A DNA stretch of 35,246 nt, taken from positions 1-35,246 of the forward strand of contig NZ_JAHDTI010000026.1 in assembly GCF_018531495.1 (NCBI RefSeq). Direction: 5' to 3'. The position numbers and the translations under genes were made by a program. Below, piece after piece: positions 16,610 to 24,682 of this stretch (within the stretch, counting starts at the first letter, position 1; every line of letters starts with the position of its first letter). This stretch comes from Nonomuraea sediminis. Its GTDB lineage: Bacteria > Actinomycetota > Actinomycetes > Streptosporangiales > Streptosporangiaceae. Below the pieces are notes generated by a model that ran no database searches, was not told where the DNA came from, and saw nothing but the letters and a program-made list of their open reading frames with translations.

Positions 16610-17686
16610 ATGAACAACGGCCGAGGACTGATCGACGTACACCACCACATCGTCCCCAAGGAATACACGCAGACCCTGTCCAAGCTCGGTGTCAGCGAGG
16701 GCCTAGGAGTACGGCTGCCGAAATGGAGTGCCGGCAAGACGCTCGACGTCATGGACGAGCACGGGATCTCGACGTCGATCCTGTCGATCTCCGCGCCAGG
16801 CGTGTACTTCAAGGAGCAGGACAACGCGTTGGCCGTGGCACGGGAGCTGTCACGCCGGACGAACGAGATCTGCGCCACCCTGATCAAGGACCACCCGGGA
16901 AGGTTCGGCGCCTTCGCCACGCTGCCACTGCCCGATGCCGATGCCGCGCTGGACGAGCTCGCCTACGGCCTCGACGAGCTCGGGCTCAACGGAGTGGTGC
17001 TGCTCACCAACTACGACGGCTACTACCTGGGAGACCCGAAGTTCGACGCGCTCTTCGCCGAGCTCGACCGCAGGGCCGCGGTGGTGTTCGTCCATCCGCA
17101 GTCCCCTCCAGGTCGGGAGCACTCCCATCTGGACCTGCCGGAGGCGATGCTCGACGTGTGCTTCGACACCACGCGGACCGCGTTCTCGCTGATGGTGAAC
17201 GGGGTCACCAAGAGATATCCGAACGTGCGCTTCATCCTCGCCCACGCCGGCGGCGCGGTGCCGTACATGGCGGCCCGCGTGGGCATCACGGCCTCGATGC
17301 TGGCGAACCTGAAGGGAGCCGCTCCGATCGTCGCCGACGGCATGGGCAAGATCTTCTCGGTCTCCCGCAAGCTGGAGGAGAAGATGCCCGAGCAGCTGAG
17401 CTACTACCTGAGATTCAAGAAGAACGTCCTGCCCGAGGGGCCCGACCATTTCCTGGGGCGCTTCTACTACGACACGGCCCTTTCGGCGTCGCCGCACGCC
17501 TTCGCTTCCCTGCTGACCGTGGCCCACTCTTCCCATATCGTTTTCGGGACCGATTACGTCTTCGCCACGGAGGCGGCCGTGCCCTCGACCATCGCAGGTG
17601 TTCGCGAGTACGCCGGCTTCACCCCGGAGGATCGGGCGGCGATCGAACGGGAAAGCGCCCTGGCGCTCTTCCCGACCCTGCAGTAG
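16610..17686 (+). CDS. Amidohydrolase-2 family protein (ACMSD/resorcylate-decarboxylase-like)
   Basis: A 358-residue TIM-barrel metal enzyme. Metal ligands are visible in order: the N-terminal HxH-type motif in LIDVHHHIVPKEY, the His of VVFVHPQSPPG near 165, the His of FILAHAGGAVPYMAARV near 210, and the Asp of HIVFGTDYVFA near 305. That set matches the amidohydrolase-2 group, which contains the decarboxylases of ACMS, gamma-resorcylate and 6-methylsalicylate as well as hydrolases. An aromatic-acid substrate is plausible but not proven. ATG at 16610 has only a weak AGAGA site; the promoter dyad ends just before it, so the transcript leader must be short. The MarR-like regulator follows after seven bases. 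Confidence 0.88.
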   Translation: MNNGRGLIDVHHHIVPKEYTQTLSKLGVSEGLGVRLPKWSAGKTLDVMDEHGISTSILSISAPGVYFKEQDNALAVARELSRRTNEICATLIKDHPGRFGAFATLPLPDADAALDELAYGLDELGLNGVVLLTNYDGYYLGDPKFDALFAELDRRAAVVFVHPQSPPGREHSHLDLPEAMLDVCFDTTRTAFSLMVNGVTKRYPNVRFILAHAGGAVPYMAARVGITASMLANLKGAAPIVADGMGKIFSVSRKLEEKMPEQLSYYLRFKKNVLPEGPDHFLGRFYYDTALSASPHAFASLLTVAHSSHIVFGTDYVFATEAAVPSTIAGVREYAGFTPEDRAAIERESALALFPTLQ

Positions 17687-17693
17687 GACGGCG

Positions 17694-18140
17694 ATGACCT
17701 CTTGGCAACACTCCTTCATCGAGGAGCTCGGAGCGCTGGGCCCGGAGATGGGCATCCCCCGCGCCATGATGCGCATCACCGCCTGGATGATGGTCTGCGA
17801 TCCGCCCGAGCAGTCGGCCCAGCAGATCCAGGAGGGGCTGCGGCTCTCGGCCGCAGCGGTGAGCACGGGCACCCGGCAGCTCATCACCGCCGGCATGCTC
17901 GAACGCGTGTCACACCCGGGTGACCGCCGCATCTACTACCGGCTCGCCTCAGGAAGCTGGCAGGGCCCCCTGGAGGCGAAACTCCGGGCGCTCGGCCGCC
18001 TGCGCCACGTCGCCGACCAGGGCATAGCAGCGGCCGGGAACCAGGCCGACTACCGCCTCGTCGAGATGCGCGACGCCTTTGCCTGGTTCGAGGACCAACT
18101 CGACCACCTCATCAGGAACCGCCGGCGCCCCAACCCGTAG
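17694..18140 (+). CDS. MarR/GbsR-like winged-helix regulator
   Basis: A 148-residue protein with ATG at 17694 and an AGGA site. The winged HTH spans about residues 25-85: ITAWMMVCDPPEQSAQQIQE, then the recognition helix LSAAAVSTGTRQLITAGMLE, then the wing RVSHPGDRRIYYRL. The conserved D-R-R in the wing is standard for MarR proteins. The C-terminal helices (LVEMRDAFAWFEDQLDHL) would dimerise. It probably represses the upstream amidohydrolase in response to an aromatic ligand; in gamma-resorcylate pathways MarR-type regulators have this role (recalled, not checked). Its last 29 bases overlap the 3' end of an opposing glycoside-hydrolase remnant. Confidence 0.85.
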   Translation: MTSWQHSFIEELGALGPEMGIPRAMMRITAWMMVCDPPEQSAQQIQEGLRLSAAAVSTGTRQLITAGMLERVSHPGDRRIYYRLASGSWQGPLEAKLRALGRLRHVADQGIAAAGNQADYRLVEMRDAFAWFEDQLDHLIRNRRRPNP

Positions 18141-18480
18141 CCGCCAGCCGGACCGGGCCGAACAGGCCGCTCACGCGCTGCCCCTTCCCGATGAAGTGCG
18201 TGGGACCGGCCTCGTCCATGTGCGGTCCCAGCGTGCCGAGGACGAGGATCTCCAGGCTGCTCTCGGGGGCCTCGAGGTCCAGGTCGAAGATGTACGGCGA
18301 GCACACACGGACCCCATGGGACCGGCCGTCCACGAAGACCTCCGCCGTGCCGCGCACCCGGCCCAGATCGAGCCTGGCAGGGCCCCGTGCGGTGACGGTG
18401 ATCCGGTAGCGGACGCCGCCGCTGAAGCCCGCCAGCCCCTGGAACTCCCAGTCGCCCAGCCGCATCCCCCGGACCCGCAT
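18112..18480 (-). pseudogene. Glycoside hydrolase C-terminal beta-sandwich fragment
   Basis: The minus frame reads MRLGDWEFQGLAGFSGGVRY, RGTAEVFVDGRSHGVRVCSP and VSGLFGPVRLAATGW before its stop. GLAGFSGGxxY and an ending S-G-L-x-G-P-V are characteristic of the galactose-binding-like jelly-roll that closes alpha-L-rhamnosidase-type and related family 2-like hydrolases. Upstream, a few more residues (RPARVELRITTSPGSPTL) appear in other frames up to about 18560, after which homology is lost. The catalytic domain is gone. Confidence 0.6.
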
Positions 18481-18732
18481 GTGAACCGGATCGGCCCGTC
18501 AGGGTGGGCGAGCCGGGGGAAGTGGTGATCCGGAGTTCCACCCGTGCGGGGCGGGTGACCAGCGGCAATCGCAGCCTTGATGGCCCTGCTCGATGTCGGC
18601 GCCTTCGGCCTTGGCGTTGCGGATGGCCTCGGCCTAGCCATGAGGGCCGCGTAGGTCGGCCAGGGGGCCGTGGTGGCGGCGGGCCCCGAACCACGCGATC
18701 AACGCGCCCACCGCCGCCGACGCGGCTCGGCC

Positions 18733-19062
18733 GACTTCGCCAAATACCTGTCGGACCCGGCCTTCAGAAGGAAGATCTCGCGGCAACTCAACAAGGACGA
18801 GAGCCTGCACGCGCTGCGCCGCGACCTGCACTACGCGCAGCAGGGCACGATCACCCGGCCGCACCTGGAGCAGCAGACCGAGCAGGCGTGGCGCCTGACC
18901 CTGCTGACCAACTCCGTGATCGCGTGGACGACGGAATATTATTCTCGCGCGATGCTGGAGCTGCGCTCCCAGTGCCGGGACGTGCCTGATGAGATCCTTT
19001 CGCACATCTCGCCCGGCCACAGCGACGACATCAACTTCTTCGGCGTAATCAATGTCGACGTG
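18733..19062 (+). mobile_element. Tn3-family transposase C-terminal domain fragment
   Basis: The frame contains KYLSDPAFRRKISRQLNKDE, SLHALRRDLHYAQQGTI, EEQ-like LEQQTEQAWRLTLLTNSVIA, WTTEYYSRAM and LSHISPGHSDDINFFGVINV. This is the conserved end of the Tn3 transposase DDE domain, including the last catalytic Glu in the Q-T-E-Q context. About 110 residues survive. It is bordered on the left by gene-free DNA and on the right by a methyltransferase relic. It is distinct in sequence from the small Tn3 scrap near 12.9 kb. Confidence 0.8.
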
Positions 19063-19149
19063 GGCGAGCCGAGCAGAGCTGGGCGCCACCGCGCCGGTGG
19101 TGGCGGGAAGACGCAGGAACTGACCCAAGAACACTGCACTATCGGCCAT
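19063..19149 (-). pseudogene. SAM-dependent methyltransferase N-terminal fragment
   Basis: ATG at 19149 begins MADSAVFLGQFLRLPATTG and continues AVAPSSARL. The combination F-L-x-x-F-L-R-x-P-x-T-T-G-A-V-A-P-S-S is the conserved N-terminus of phospholipid-N-methyltransferase-like proteins. It ends after about 29 residues at the Tn3 fragment. Its ATG overlaps the TGA of the preceding DJ-1-like frame, as in a coupled operon. Confidence 0.45.
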
Positions 19150-19412
19150 CACACCGCCCACCGCTCCGGCAGCGCGTGTTCCAGGCGCGCCATGAATGCC
19201 GGGTCTTGCGGCCGTTGTCGCACACTGCGGTCGGCGGTGAGCCGGCCAAGCGAGCGGGGCTCCACCGGTGACCGGCCGCCCTGGGGGCTTGCGATGTCCT
19301 GCTCGAATCCGTGGGCCTCGAGCAGGTCGTAGAAGTGGGTCAGCTGCCCCGTGGGCTTGTCCGAGTCGCCGTAGGTGCCCTGGTTGGTGACGATGTTGAG
19401 GATCTTGCCCAT
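19149..19412 (-). pseudogene. DJ-1/PfpI-type amidotransferase-like protein, N-terminal fragment
   Basis: ATG at 19412 with AGAGAG upstream. The start GKILNIVTNQGTYGDSD, then ELTHFYDLLE-type QLTHFYDLLEAHGFEQDIAS and PQGGRSPVEPRSLGRLTADR, is typical of type 1 glutamine-amidotransferase-like (DJ-1/PfpI) proteins that act as chaperone/glyoxalase-like enzymes. The family is about 225 residues, but this frame stops at 87, before the nucleophile-elbow Cys. A few residues also seem missing in KPTGQLTH. It lies 68 bases downstream of the SDR below, so it was probably in the same TetR-controlled unit. Confidence 0.65.
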
Positions 19413-19480
19413 GATGTTTGCTCTCTGAGATGGTCTTGTGGTCCTTCGATCGTGTCGACGGTGACCGCGGCTCGTGGTGT

Positions 19481-20242
19481 TCAGGCCTGTTCGGTGGGGC
19501 GTACGAGGAGTTCGGCGACGGCCACGTGGCGGGGGCGGGTGACGATGTAGCCGACGGTGTCGGCGACGTCGTGGCTTTGCAGCCGCTTGATGTCGCCGAG
19601 GGCGGCGGCGATGTGCTGCTGGATGGCGGCCGGGTTGTGGGTGCGCAGTTCGGTGTCGACGCTGCCCGGCTCGATGACGGACACGCGGACGTGCTGGCGC
19701 GTGAGTTCCTGGCGCAGTGCCTCGCTGAAGGCGCCGACGCCGAACTTGGTGGCGCTGTATACGGCGGACATGGCGTAGGCGTTGCGGCCGGCGAGGGAGC
19801 CGATGTTGACGATGTCGGCGACCTGACGCGGGCCTTCTGCTGCTGCCTTGACCAGGTGGGGGACGGCCGCGTGGGCGGTGTACATCAAGCCCATGAGGTT
19901 GATGTCGATCATGCGCCGCCAGTCGTTCAGGTCCGCGCCGGGCGCGGGCCCGAGCAGCATGAGACCGGCGTTGTTGACCAGGATGTCCAGGCGGCCCAGG
20001 CCCGCCACGGTCCGATCGACCGCATCCGCGGCGGCCTGGGCGTCGGTGATGTCGGCGGGCACCACCAGCGCATGTCCGCCGGCGCCCGTGATCTGCCCGG
20101 CCAGATCGGTGAGCCGGTCCTCGCGCCGACCGACCAGGGCCACCGACGCGCCCTCGCGAGCGAGTTCCAGGGCGGTGGCGTGGCCGATACCGCTGGAAGC
20201 CCCGGTGACCAAGGCGACGGTTCCTTCAAGACGACGAGTCAT
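19481..20242 (-). CDS. Short-chain dehydrogenase/reductase (TetR-linked)
   Basis: A 253-residue classical SDR with all motifs: VALVTGASSGIGHATALELA, acidic/basic cofactor region ALVGRREDRL (NADP-type Arg), ILVNNAGLMLLGP, catalytic Ser in IVNIGSLAGRNAY, YSATK, and the EPGSVDTEL loop. It probably reduces or oxidises a small carbonyl or alcohol; the substrate is unknown. ATG at 20242 follows GAAAGGCTTGAACC. It is divergent from the TetR gene at 20369, with two palindromes between them, so it is the likely target of that repressor. Downstream on the same strand lies the truncated DJ-1-like gene. Confidence 0.9.
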   Translation of the reverse strand: MTRRLEGTVALVTGASSGIGHATALELAREGASVALVGRREDRLTDLAGQITGAGGHALVVPADITDAQAAADAVDRTVAGLGRLDILVNNAGLMLLGPAPGADLNDWRRMIDINLMGLMYTAHAAVPHLVKAAAEGPRQVADIVNIGSLAGRNAYAMSAVYSATKFGVGAFSEALRQELTRQHVRVSVIEPGSVDTELRTHNPAAIQQHIAAALGDIKRLQSHDVADTVGYIVTRPRHVAVAELLVRPTEQA

Positions 20243-20276
20243 GGTTCAAGCCTTTCGATGAACGACCACGCTGCCG

Positions 20277-20326
20277 CGGGCCGTACGGGATAGGAGGTCG
20301 ACGGCCCTATTGGCGGGCCGTACGGG
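20277..20326. promoter_or_regulatory. Two CGGGCCGTACGGG operator-like repeats between SDR and TetR
   Basis: CGGGCCGTACGGG occurs at 20277-20289 and 20314-20326. Each contains the perfect palindrome CCGTACGG (20281-20288 and 20318-20325); the centres are 37 bp apart. The position in a 126-bp divergent intergenic region fits a TetR dimer regulating both genes. Confidence 0.6.
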
Positions 20327-20368
20327 GACGACGGCCGGTCAAGGCCGAGCCACGGGCACAATGGGGAA

Positions 20369-20977
20369 GTGAGCATCACTGGGCAGAACACCGACGACGC
20401 CACCAGCCAGGAGACCAAGAAGGAGGGAGAGCTGCCGCCCCGCGAACGCCTGGTCCGGGCAGCGTCGCGGCTGTTCTATTACGAGGGTGTACGCGCGATC
20501 GGCGTGGAACGGCTGATCGCCGAGGCCGGGGTGACGAAGGCGACCTTCTACCGGCACTTCGCTTCCAAGGATGACCTGGTTCTGGCGTATCTGCTGAGCA
20601 AGGACGCCTACTATCGGGCGGTGGCCGAACCGCTGGCCGCCGGGCACCCGCCCGAGGAGGCGATCGACCTGATCTTCGAGGCGATCGCCGAGCACGCCCG
20701 CGAGCGCGGATTTCGCGGATCGCCGTTCATGAACGCGGCCGCCGAGTACCCGGATGCCGCCCATCCGGTGCGCCGCCTGGTGGCGTCCCATCGGGACTGG
20801 ACCCGCGCCCTCTTCCAGGAGCTGCTCACTCGGGTCGACCATGCCGACCCGGAGTCGGCCGCCGGTGCGCTGCTGATGCTGTACGACGGCGCGATGGCAG
20901 CCGGTTACCTTGACGACACGACGGCCGCCCACAAGACCCTGCTGGACGCGGTCCGGCTGATCCGATCGGGGGGCTGA
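20369..20977 (+). CDS. TetR/AcrR-family repressor
   Basis: A 202-residue regulator. The HTH spans about residues 25-70: RERLVRAASRLFYYEGVRAI, then GVERLIAEAGVTKATFYRHF and ASKDDLVLAYL, a strong TetR signature. The C-terminal half (FEAIAEHARERGFRGSPFMN, AAGALLMLYDGAMAAGY) is the ligand and dimer domain. The start is GTG at 20369; a GGGGA lies very close, so translation may be leaderless or use this tight site. It is divergent from the SDR and probably autoregulates through the two CCGTACGG repeats. Confidence 0.9.
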   Translation: MSITGQNTDDATSQETKKEGELPPRERLVRAASRLFYYEGVRAIGVERLIAEAGVTKATFYRHFASKDDLVLAYLLSKDAYYRAVAEPLAAGHPPEEAIDLIFEAIAEHARERGFRGSPFMNAAAEYPDAAHPVRRLVASHRDWTRALFQELLTRVDHADPESAAGALLMLYDGAMAAGYLDDTTAAHKTLLDAVRLIRSGG

Positions 20978-21421
20978 TCCCATCGGGGGCGCATGCGAGG
21001 CCGACCGTCAGGGCGGCGTGTACCGGTTCGGGATGGGCCGGCGGGTCGGCAACGCGCGGCGTCAGGTCGGCGAGGGACTCGGCGGCGGGGGCTCTCTGAC
21101 CCTGGGGCGGATTTGGCTTCATGGAAGTTGTTCATCTCTGTTCGACGCGCACCTGGGACCTAGCGGCAGTTCTCCGCCTGGAGGCTGTCCCGCCCCGACG
21201 GGCGAGAGGCCACTCAGGCCACTACTCAAGAGGTAGGAAGACCGGTCGTTCTACCTGGTGACGATAGCCTACCTTGCGTACTGCGCGCCAGTGGGCCATC
21301 CGAGCGCGGGGTCCCTCACCGGTTCGGCGCTGGCCAGAGGGCCTCCCCAGCTTGCACGGCCCTGATTCTTCTGGCGCCGCCTTCGAACCGCATTCGATAG
21401 GAGCCCGAGTTGTCGCTCTGT
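20978..21421. other. Gene-poor gap downstream of TetR gene
   Basis: No convincing coding frame on either strand. The stretch AGACCGGTCGTTCT at about 21239-21252 resembles half of a TetR-type operator and may be an orphan promoter region. The rest, and also 21536-21825, holds no recognised motif. Confidence 0.35.
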
Positions 21422-21535
21422 GATGTCGGCGTTGGAGATCGAGGTCGCCACGTTCCTCGGCCGTGACTGCTATCGGCGCGCCGTTGCGTCCGCGAAGTTC
21501 GCCTCGCGGCTGTTCGGCAAGGTCGCCAGCATTTA
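21422..21535 (+). mobile_element. Possible IS256-family transposase scrap
   Basis: A 37-codon frame reads ALEIEVATFLGRDCYRRAV and then SAKFASRLFGKV to a TAA. E-x-E-V-A-x-F-L-G-R-x-x-Y-x-R resembles the N-terminal region of IS256/Mutator-type transposases. The match is short. Confidence 0.35.
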
Positions 21536-21825
21536 AATCTCCCTGCCTGCAGGACCTTATTGAGCCCGACTCTGATTACATACATGCCCCTGCCAAGTCC
21601 ACCAGGCCCGAGCATGCAGGAGGGAGATTGCCGGTCGCATCGCGTACGTGAGGTGCTGGTCATCGGCATGACTACGAAATTGCGGCACCTTGCGTCGCGC
21701 CTAGACCTCGTCCGAGGACCACGTAAGGCGTCCGGCCTAACCGCCAGGCCGACCTCAGCTCCCCGCCTGACCATACCCAGGCGCCCGCCCGGGGTAGAAC
21801 GCCGAGGATTTGACACGCCGAATGA

Positions 21826-21891
21826 TCAATCGGCACCCGCAGCCGCGCCCATGAACGCGAACTCCACCATCCCGACACGCAGCTCCGTCAT
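21826..21891 (-). pseudogene. Second Gfo/Idh/MocA oxidoreductase, truncated after about 16 codons
   Basis: ATG at 21891 overlaps the stop of the preceding oxidoreductase as ATGA, a normal sign of operon coupling. The frame reads TELRVGMVEFAFMGAA, which is the first Rossmann strand and glycine loop (G-M-V-G-Y-A-F-M-G in relatives) of a Gfo/Idh/MocA protein. It then runs into AGAD and a TGA at 21826. The rest of the gene is absent, so the operon was cut here by a deletion or insertion. Confidence 0.6.
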
Positions 21892-23021
21892 AGCATCCCC
21901 AACCGCTCCGCGCCCGCCAGCCTGTCACGCACCGAGGGCCATCTGGCGAGGGCGTTCCGTACGTCCGGTCGGGTCTCGTCGCGCAGCGCCTGCGCGTGGG
22001 CCCGCTCAAGCACGTCGTCCAGGCGCTCGAGCCTGCCGCTCGTCGCAGACTGCACCGCCGCCTCCACCATCGCCAGGCTCATCACGTTCTCGTGCACCTC
22101 GCCGGACGGCAGCTCCCCGGTCCGGAGCGCCCGCACGAACACCTGCAAAGCACCCGCGATTCCGGAGTACGGCGGGCCGGCCGGTGCGCTGACGTCCACC
22201 TCGGCGTCGAGGACCGGCTCGTGGTCGCCGTCCCAGAGCGCAGTGCCCTTCTCGCCGCTGACCCGCCAGGTCCCGTTCCATGAGGTGATACCGCCGGGAC
22301 TGCACCAGCTGCCGTTGTAGACATACCGGGTGCCGCCCTCCATCTCGAACACCACGGTCGCGTTGGCGTCCCCCGCGAACCAGCTCCACGGCGGGTTGTA
22401 CGACTGGCAGTACGCCGTTACCGGCTCGGCCCGGAGCAGGAAACGCGCCGAGTCGAAGGCGTGGATCGCCATGTCGACGAGCAGCGGGTACGCCATCAGG
22501 TCACGAAACCCGCCGAACCGCTCGGATCGGAAGAACGCCGTACTCACCGTCCCGATCGCGCCGAGCCGCGCGACCATCCCCCGTAACGCTGCGAGTTGCG
22601 GGTTCCAGCGGCGGGACTGGCTGACCATGAACAGTTCACCGGTGACCTCGGCCGCGGCGGCCAGTGACAGCGCTCGGCTCACGTTCTCCGCGACCGGTTT
22701 CTCACCGAGCACCGGCAGGCCGGCGAACAGCGCGGCAGAGGTCACCGGGTGGTGCGCCTCGGGGACGGTCACGTTGATCAGAGCCTGGGCGCCAGTCTGC
22801 CGTGCGAGAGCCTCGGCGTCGGCGCCGACTGGAAGGTACGGCAAGCCGGCCGAGTCGGCGGCGTCCCGGGCCAGCGCCACGTTCAGGTCGGCGATGCCGG
22901 TGAGGGTCACCTCGGGTGAGTCGGCGATGGTGGCCAGCCAGGCCCGACCCATGCTGCCGGCGCCCACGAGAACCACCCGGAGCGGGTCCGCCGGGCTGGA
23001 GGGGATCGTCCTGAACCTCAC
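21888..23021 (-). CDS. Gfo/Idh/MocA-family sugar oxidoreductase
   Basis: A 377-residue NAD(P)-dependent oxidoreductase. The Rossmann start is RVVLVGAGSMGRAWLATIAD. The conserved E-K-P motif is PVLGEKPVAENV near residue 108, with the catalytic Lys. The later MAYPLLVDMAIHAFDSARFL carries the D-x-x-x-H pair that polarises the substrate. The C-terminal beta-sheet domain includes YVYNGSWCSPGGITSWNGTW. The start is GTG at 23021, overlapping the thuA-like stop as GTGA. The partnership with a ThuA-like protein and a sugar importer suggests oxidation of an imported mono- or disaccharide, as in ThuAB-type 3-keto-sugar pathways (established for ThuAB; inferred here). Confidence 0.9.
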   Translation of the reverse strand: MRFRTIPSSPADPLRVVLVGAGSMGRAWLATIADSPEVTLTGIADLNVALARDAADSAGLPYLPVGADAEALARQTGAQALINVTVPEAHHPVTSAALFAGLPVLGEKPVAENVSRALSLAAAAEVTGELFMVSQSRRWNPQLAALRGMVARLGAIGTVSTAFFRSERFGGFRDLMAYPLLVDMAIHAFDSARFLLRAEPVTAYCQSYNPPWSWFAGDANATVVFEMEGGTRYVYNGSWCSPGGITSWNGTWRVSGEKGTALWDGDHEPVLDAEVDVSAPAGPPYSGIAGALQVFVRALRTGELPSGEVHENVMSLAMVEAAVQSATSGRLERLDDVLERAHAQALRDETRPDVRNALARWPSVRDRLAGAERLGML

Positions 23022-23800
23022 TGGAGCGGTCCCGTGTAGCCCTGGCCCTGGAAGAACTCCTCGGTCGCGTACCGCAGGAGCACAGGATGGCTCCGTTCCG
23101 GCCGATCGGTGCGTGCCCAGGCGACGCCGTTCGCGATGACCCGGCGTACGTCCTTGTGATGGTAGGTGGGGTATGCCTGGTCCCCTGGCCGGAAGTAGAA
23201 GATCTTGCCGTGCCCGCGGCGGAACGTGCAGCCGCTGCGGAACACCTCCCCGCCGCTGAACGAGCTGATGAACACGATTTCGTCCGGCGCCGGGATGTCG
23301 AAGAACTCCCCGTACATCTCGTCCTCCTCGATGATCAGCGGGTGCGGCACGCCCTTGGCGATGGGGTGCGTGGGGTCGACCGTCCAGATGAGCTCACGGT
23401 CGTGCTCGTCGCGCCAGCGCAGCGTGCAACTCGTACCCATGAGCTTGATGAAGATCTTCGACCAGTGCCCGGAGTGCAGCACGACGAGCCCCATCCCGGA
23501 CAGCACATGCCGGTGGACGCGCTCGACGACCTCGTCGGACACCTCGTCGTGCGCCGCGTGACCCCACCAGGTGAGCACGTCGGTGTCGGCCAGCACCTCC
23601 TCGGTCAGCCCGTGCTCCGGGTCGTCCAGGGTGGCGGTACGGACGACGCAGCCGTCGGCGAGGTTCTCCTCGATGCCCTGCGCGATCGTGGTGTGCATGC
23701 CCATCGGATAGATCTTCGCCACGTGCTCCTCGATTTGCTCGTGGCGGTTCTCGCCCCACACCGTCACACGCAGCGGGCCGGCGGCGGTTGTGTTTGTCAT
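23018..23800 (-). CDS. thuA: ThuA-like protein (trehalose utilisation family)
   Basis: A 260-residue cytosolic protein of the ThuA fold, related to class I glutamine amidotransferases. Signatures are RVTVWGENRHEQIEEHVAKI, DVLTWWGHAAHDEVSDEVVE, GLVVLHSGHWSKIFIKLMGT and KIFYFRPGDQAYPTYHH, with conserved His residues in each. ThuA partners a Gfo/Idh/MocA protein in catabolism of trehalose-type disaccharides. The neighbouring oxidoreductase is translationally coupled by GTGA. ATG at 23800 has AGAAGGA at the right distance; the longer frame to 23824 starts inside the intergenic gap. The permease gene ends 20 bases upstream on the same strand. Confidence 0.9.
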   Translation of the reverse strand: MTNTTAAGPLRVTVWGENRHEQIEEHVAKIYPMGMHTTIAQGIEENLADGCVVRTATLDDPEHGLTEEVLADTDVLTWWGHAAHDEVSDEVVERVHRHVLSGMGLVVLHSGHWSKIFIKLMGTSCTLRWRDEHDRELIWTVDPTHPIAKGVPHPLIIEEDEMYGEFFDIPAPDEIVFISSFSGGEVFRSGCTFRRGHGKIFYFRPGDQAYPTYHHKDVRRVIANGVAWARTDRPERSHPVLLRYATEEFFQGQGYTGPLQ

Positions 23801-23820
23801 GTCGAATCCTTCTGTTAGGT

Positions 23821-24675
23821 TCACTTGACCGCGCCGGCGGTCGTACCTGCGGCGACGTAGCGCTGGGCGATGACGAGCAGGACGATGGCCGGCAGGGAGG
23901 CGAGCACGGCGGTGGCCATGACCGAGCTCCAGTCGTTCACATATGTCCCGATGTAGGTGTACAGCCCGAGCGTGACCGGGCGTACGTCCTCGGTCGTGGT
24001 GAGGGTGAGAGCGAACAGGAAGTCCGCCCAGGAGAAGAGAAAGGTGAACAGGGCCGCGGTGATGAGCGCGTTGCGGCTCATCGGCAACACGATGGAGATG
24101 AACGTCCGGATGTGTCCGGCGCCGTCCACCCGGCCGGCCTCCAGGACCGCCCGCGGGATGTTGGTCATGAAAGCGCGGACGATCAGGATCGCGAACGGGA
24201 TGCCCGCGGTCGAGTCGGCGAGGATGAGGCCTGGGATCGAGTTGAGCAGTCCCAAGTCGTTATAGGCGGTGTAGAGCGCGTTCGCGATGACGATTCCCGG
24301 GATCATCTGCGAGATCAGGATCCCGAAGAGGAACGCGCCCGCGAAGCGGACCTTGAACTGCGCCAGGGCGTACGCTGCCGGCATCGCGATCAGCAGGCTG
24401 AACGCGACCGAGCCGAGGGCGACGACCAGGCTCGTGACCAGGTTGCGGCCCTGCTGGCCGAGCGCGCTGGCGTAGCCGTCGAAGCTGGGATCTAACGGCA
24501 GCCACGGGGTGCCGACCGCCGAGCCGCTCGGCTGCAGCGAAACGTTGACCATCCAGTAGATCGGGAACAGCAGGACGGCGAGGATGATGATCCCGGCGAC
24601 GGTGCTGCCCCAGCCGGCCCTTGTGCGCCGACGCCGACGGGCGACGTGCGAAGGCGCGGGAAGCGTGGTGGTCAT
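23821..24675 (-). CDS. Carbohydrate ABC transporter permease, MalG type
   Basis: A 284-residue inner-membrane subunit. After a basic N-terminus (RRRRRTR) six membrane helices are visible, beginning GIIILAVLLFPIYWMVNVSL. The cytoplasmic EAA loop is EAGRVDGAGHIRTFISIVLP, which docks on the ATPase. ATG at 24675 follows GAGG; the longer frame to 24699 would overlap the upstream gene. It is seven bases downstream of the MalF-type permease stop. No ATPase is encoded in the operon, so a shared MsiK-type ATPase probably energises it, as is usual in actinobacteria (inference). Confidence 0.93.
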   Translation of the reverse strand: MTTTLPAPSHVARRRRRTRAGWGSTVAGIIILAVLLFPIYWMVNVSLQPSGSAVGTPWLPLDPSFDGYASALGQQGRNLVTSLVVALGSVAFSLLIAMPAAYALAQFKVRFAGAFLFGILISQMIPGIVIANALYTAYNDLGLLNSIPGLILADSTAGIPFAILIVRAFMTNIPRAVLEAGRVDGAGHIRTFISIVLPMSRNALITAALFTFLFSWADFLFALTLTTTEDVRPVTLGLYTYIGTYVNDWSSVMATAVLASLPAIVLLVIAQRYVAAGTTAGAVK

Positions 24676-24682
24676 GACTGCC

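Noticed and set aside
16850..17932. A 360-codon minus-strand frame
   Set aside because: It is antisense to the amidohydrolase and MarR-like genes, which have conserved motifs and start signals.
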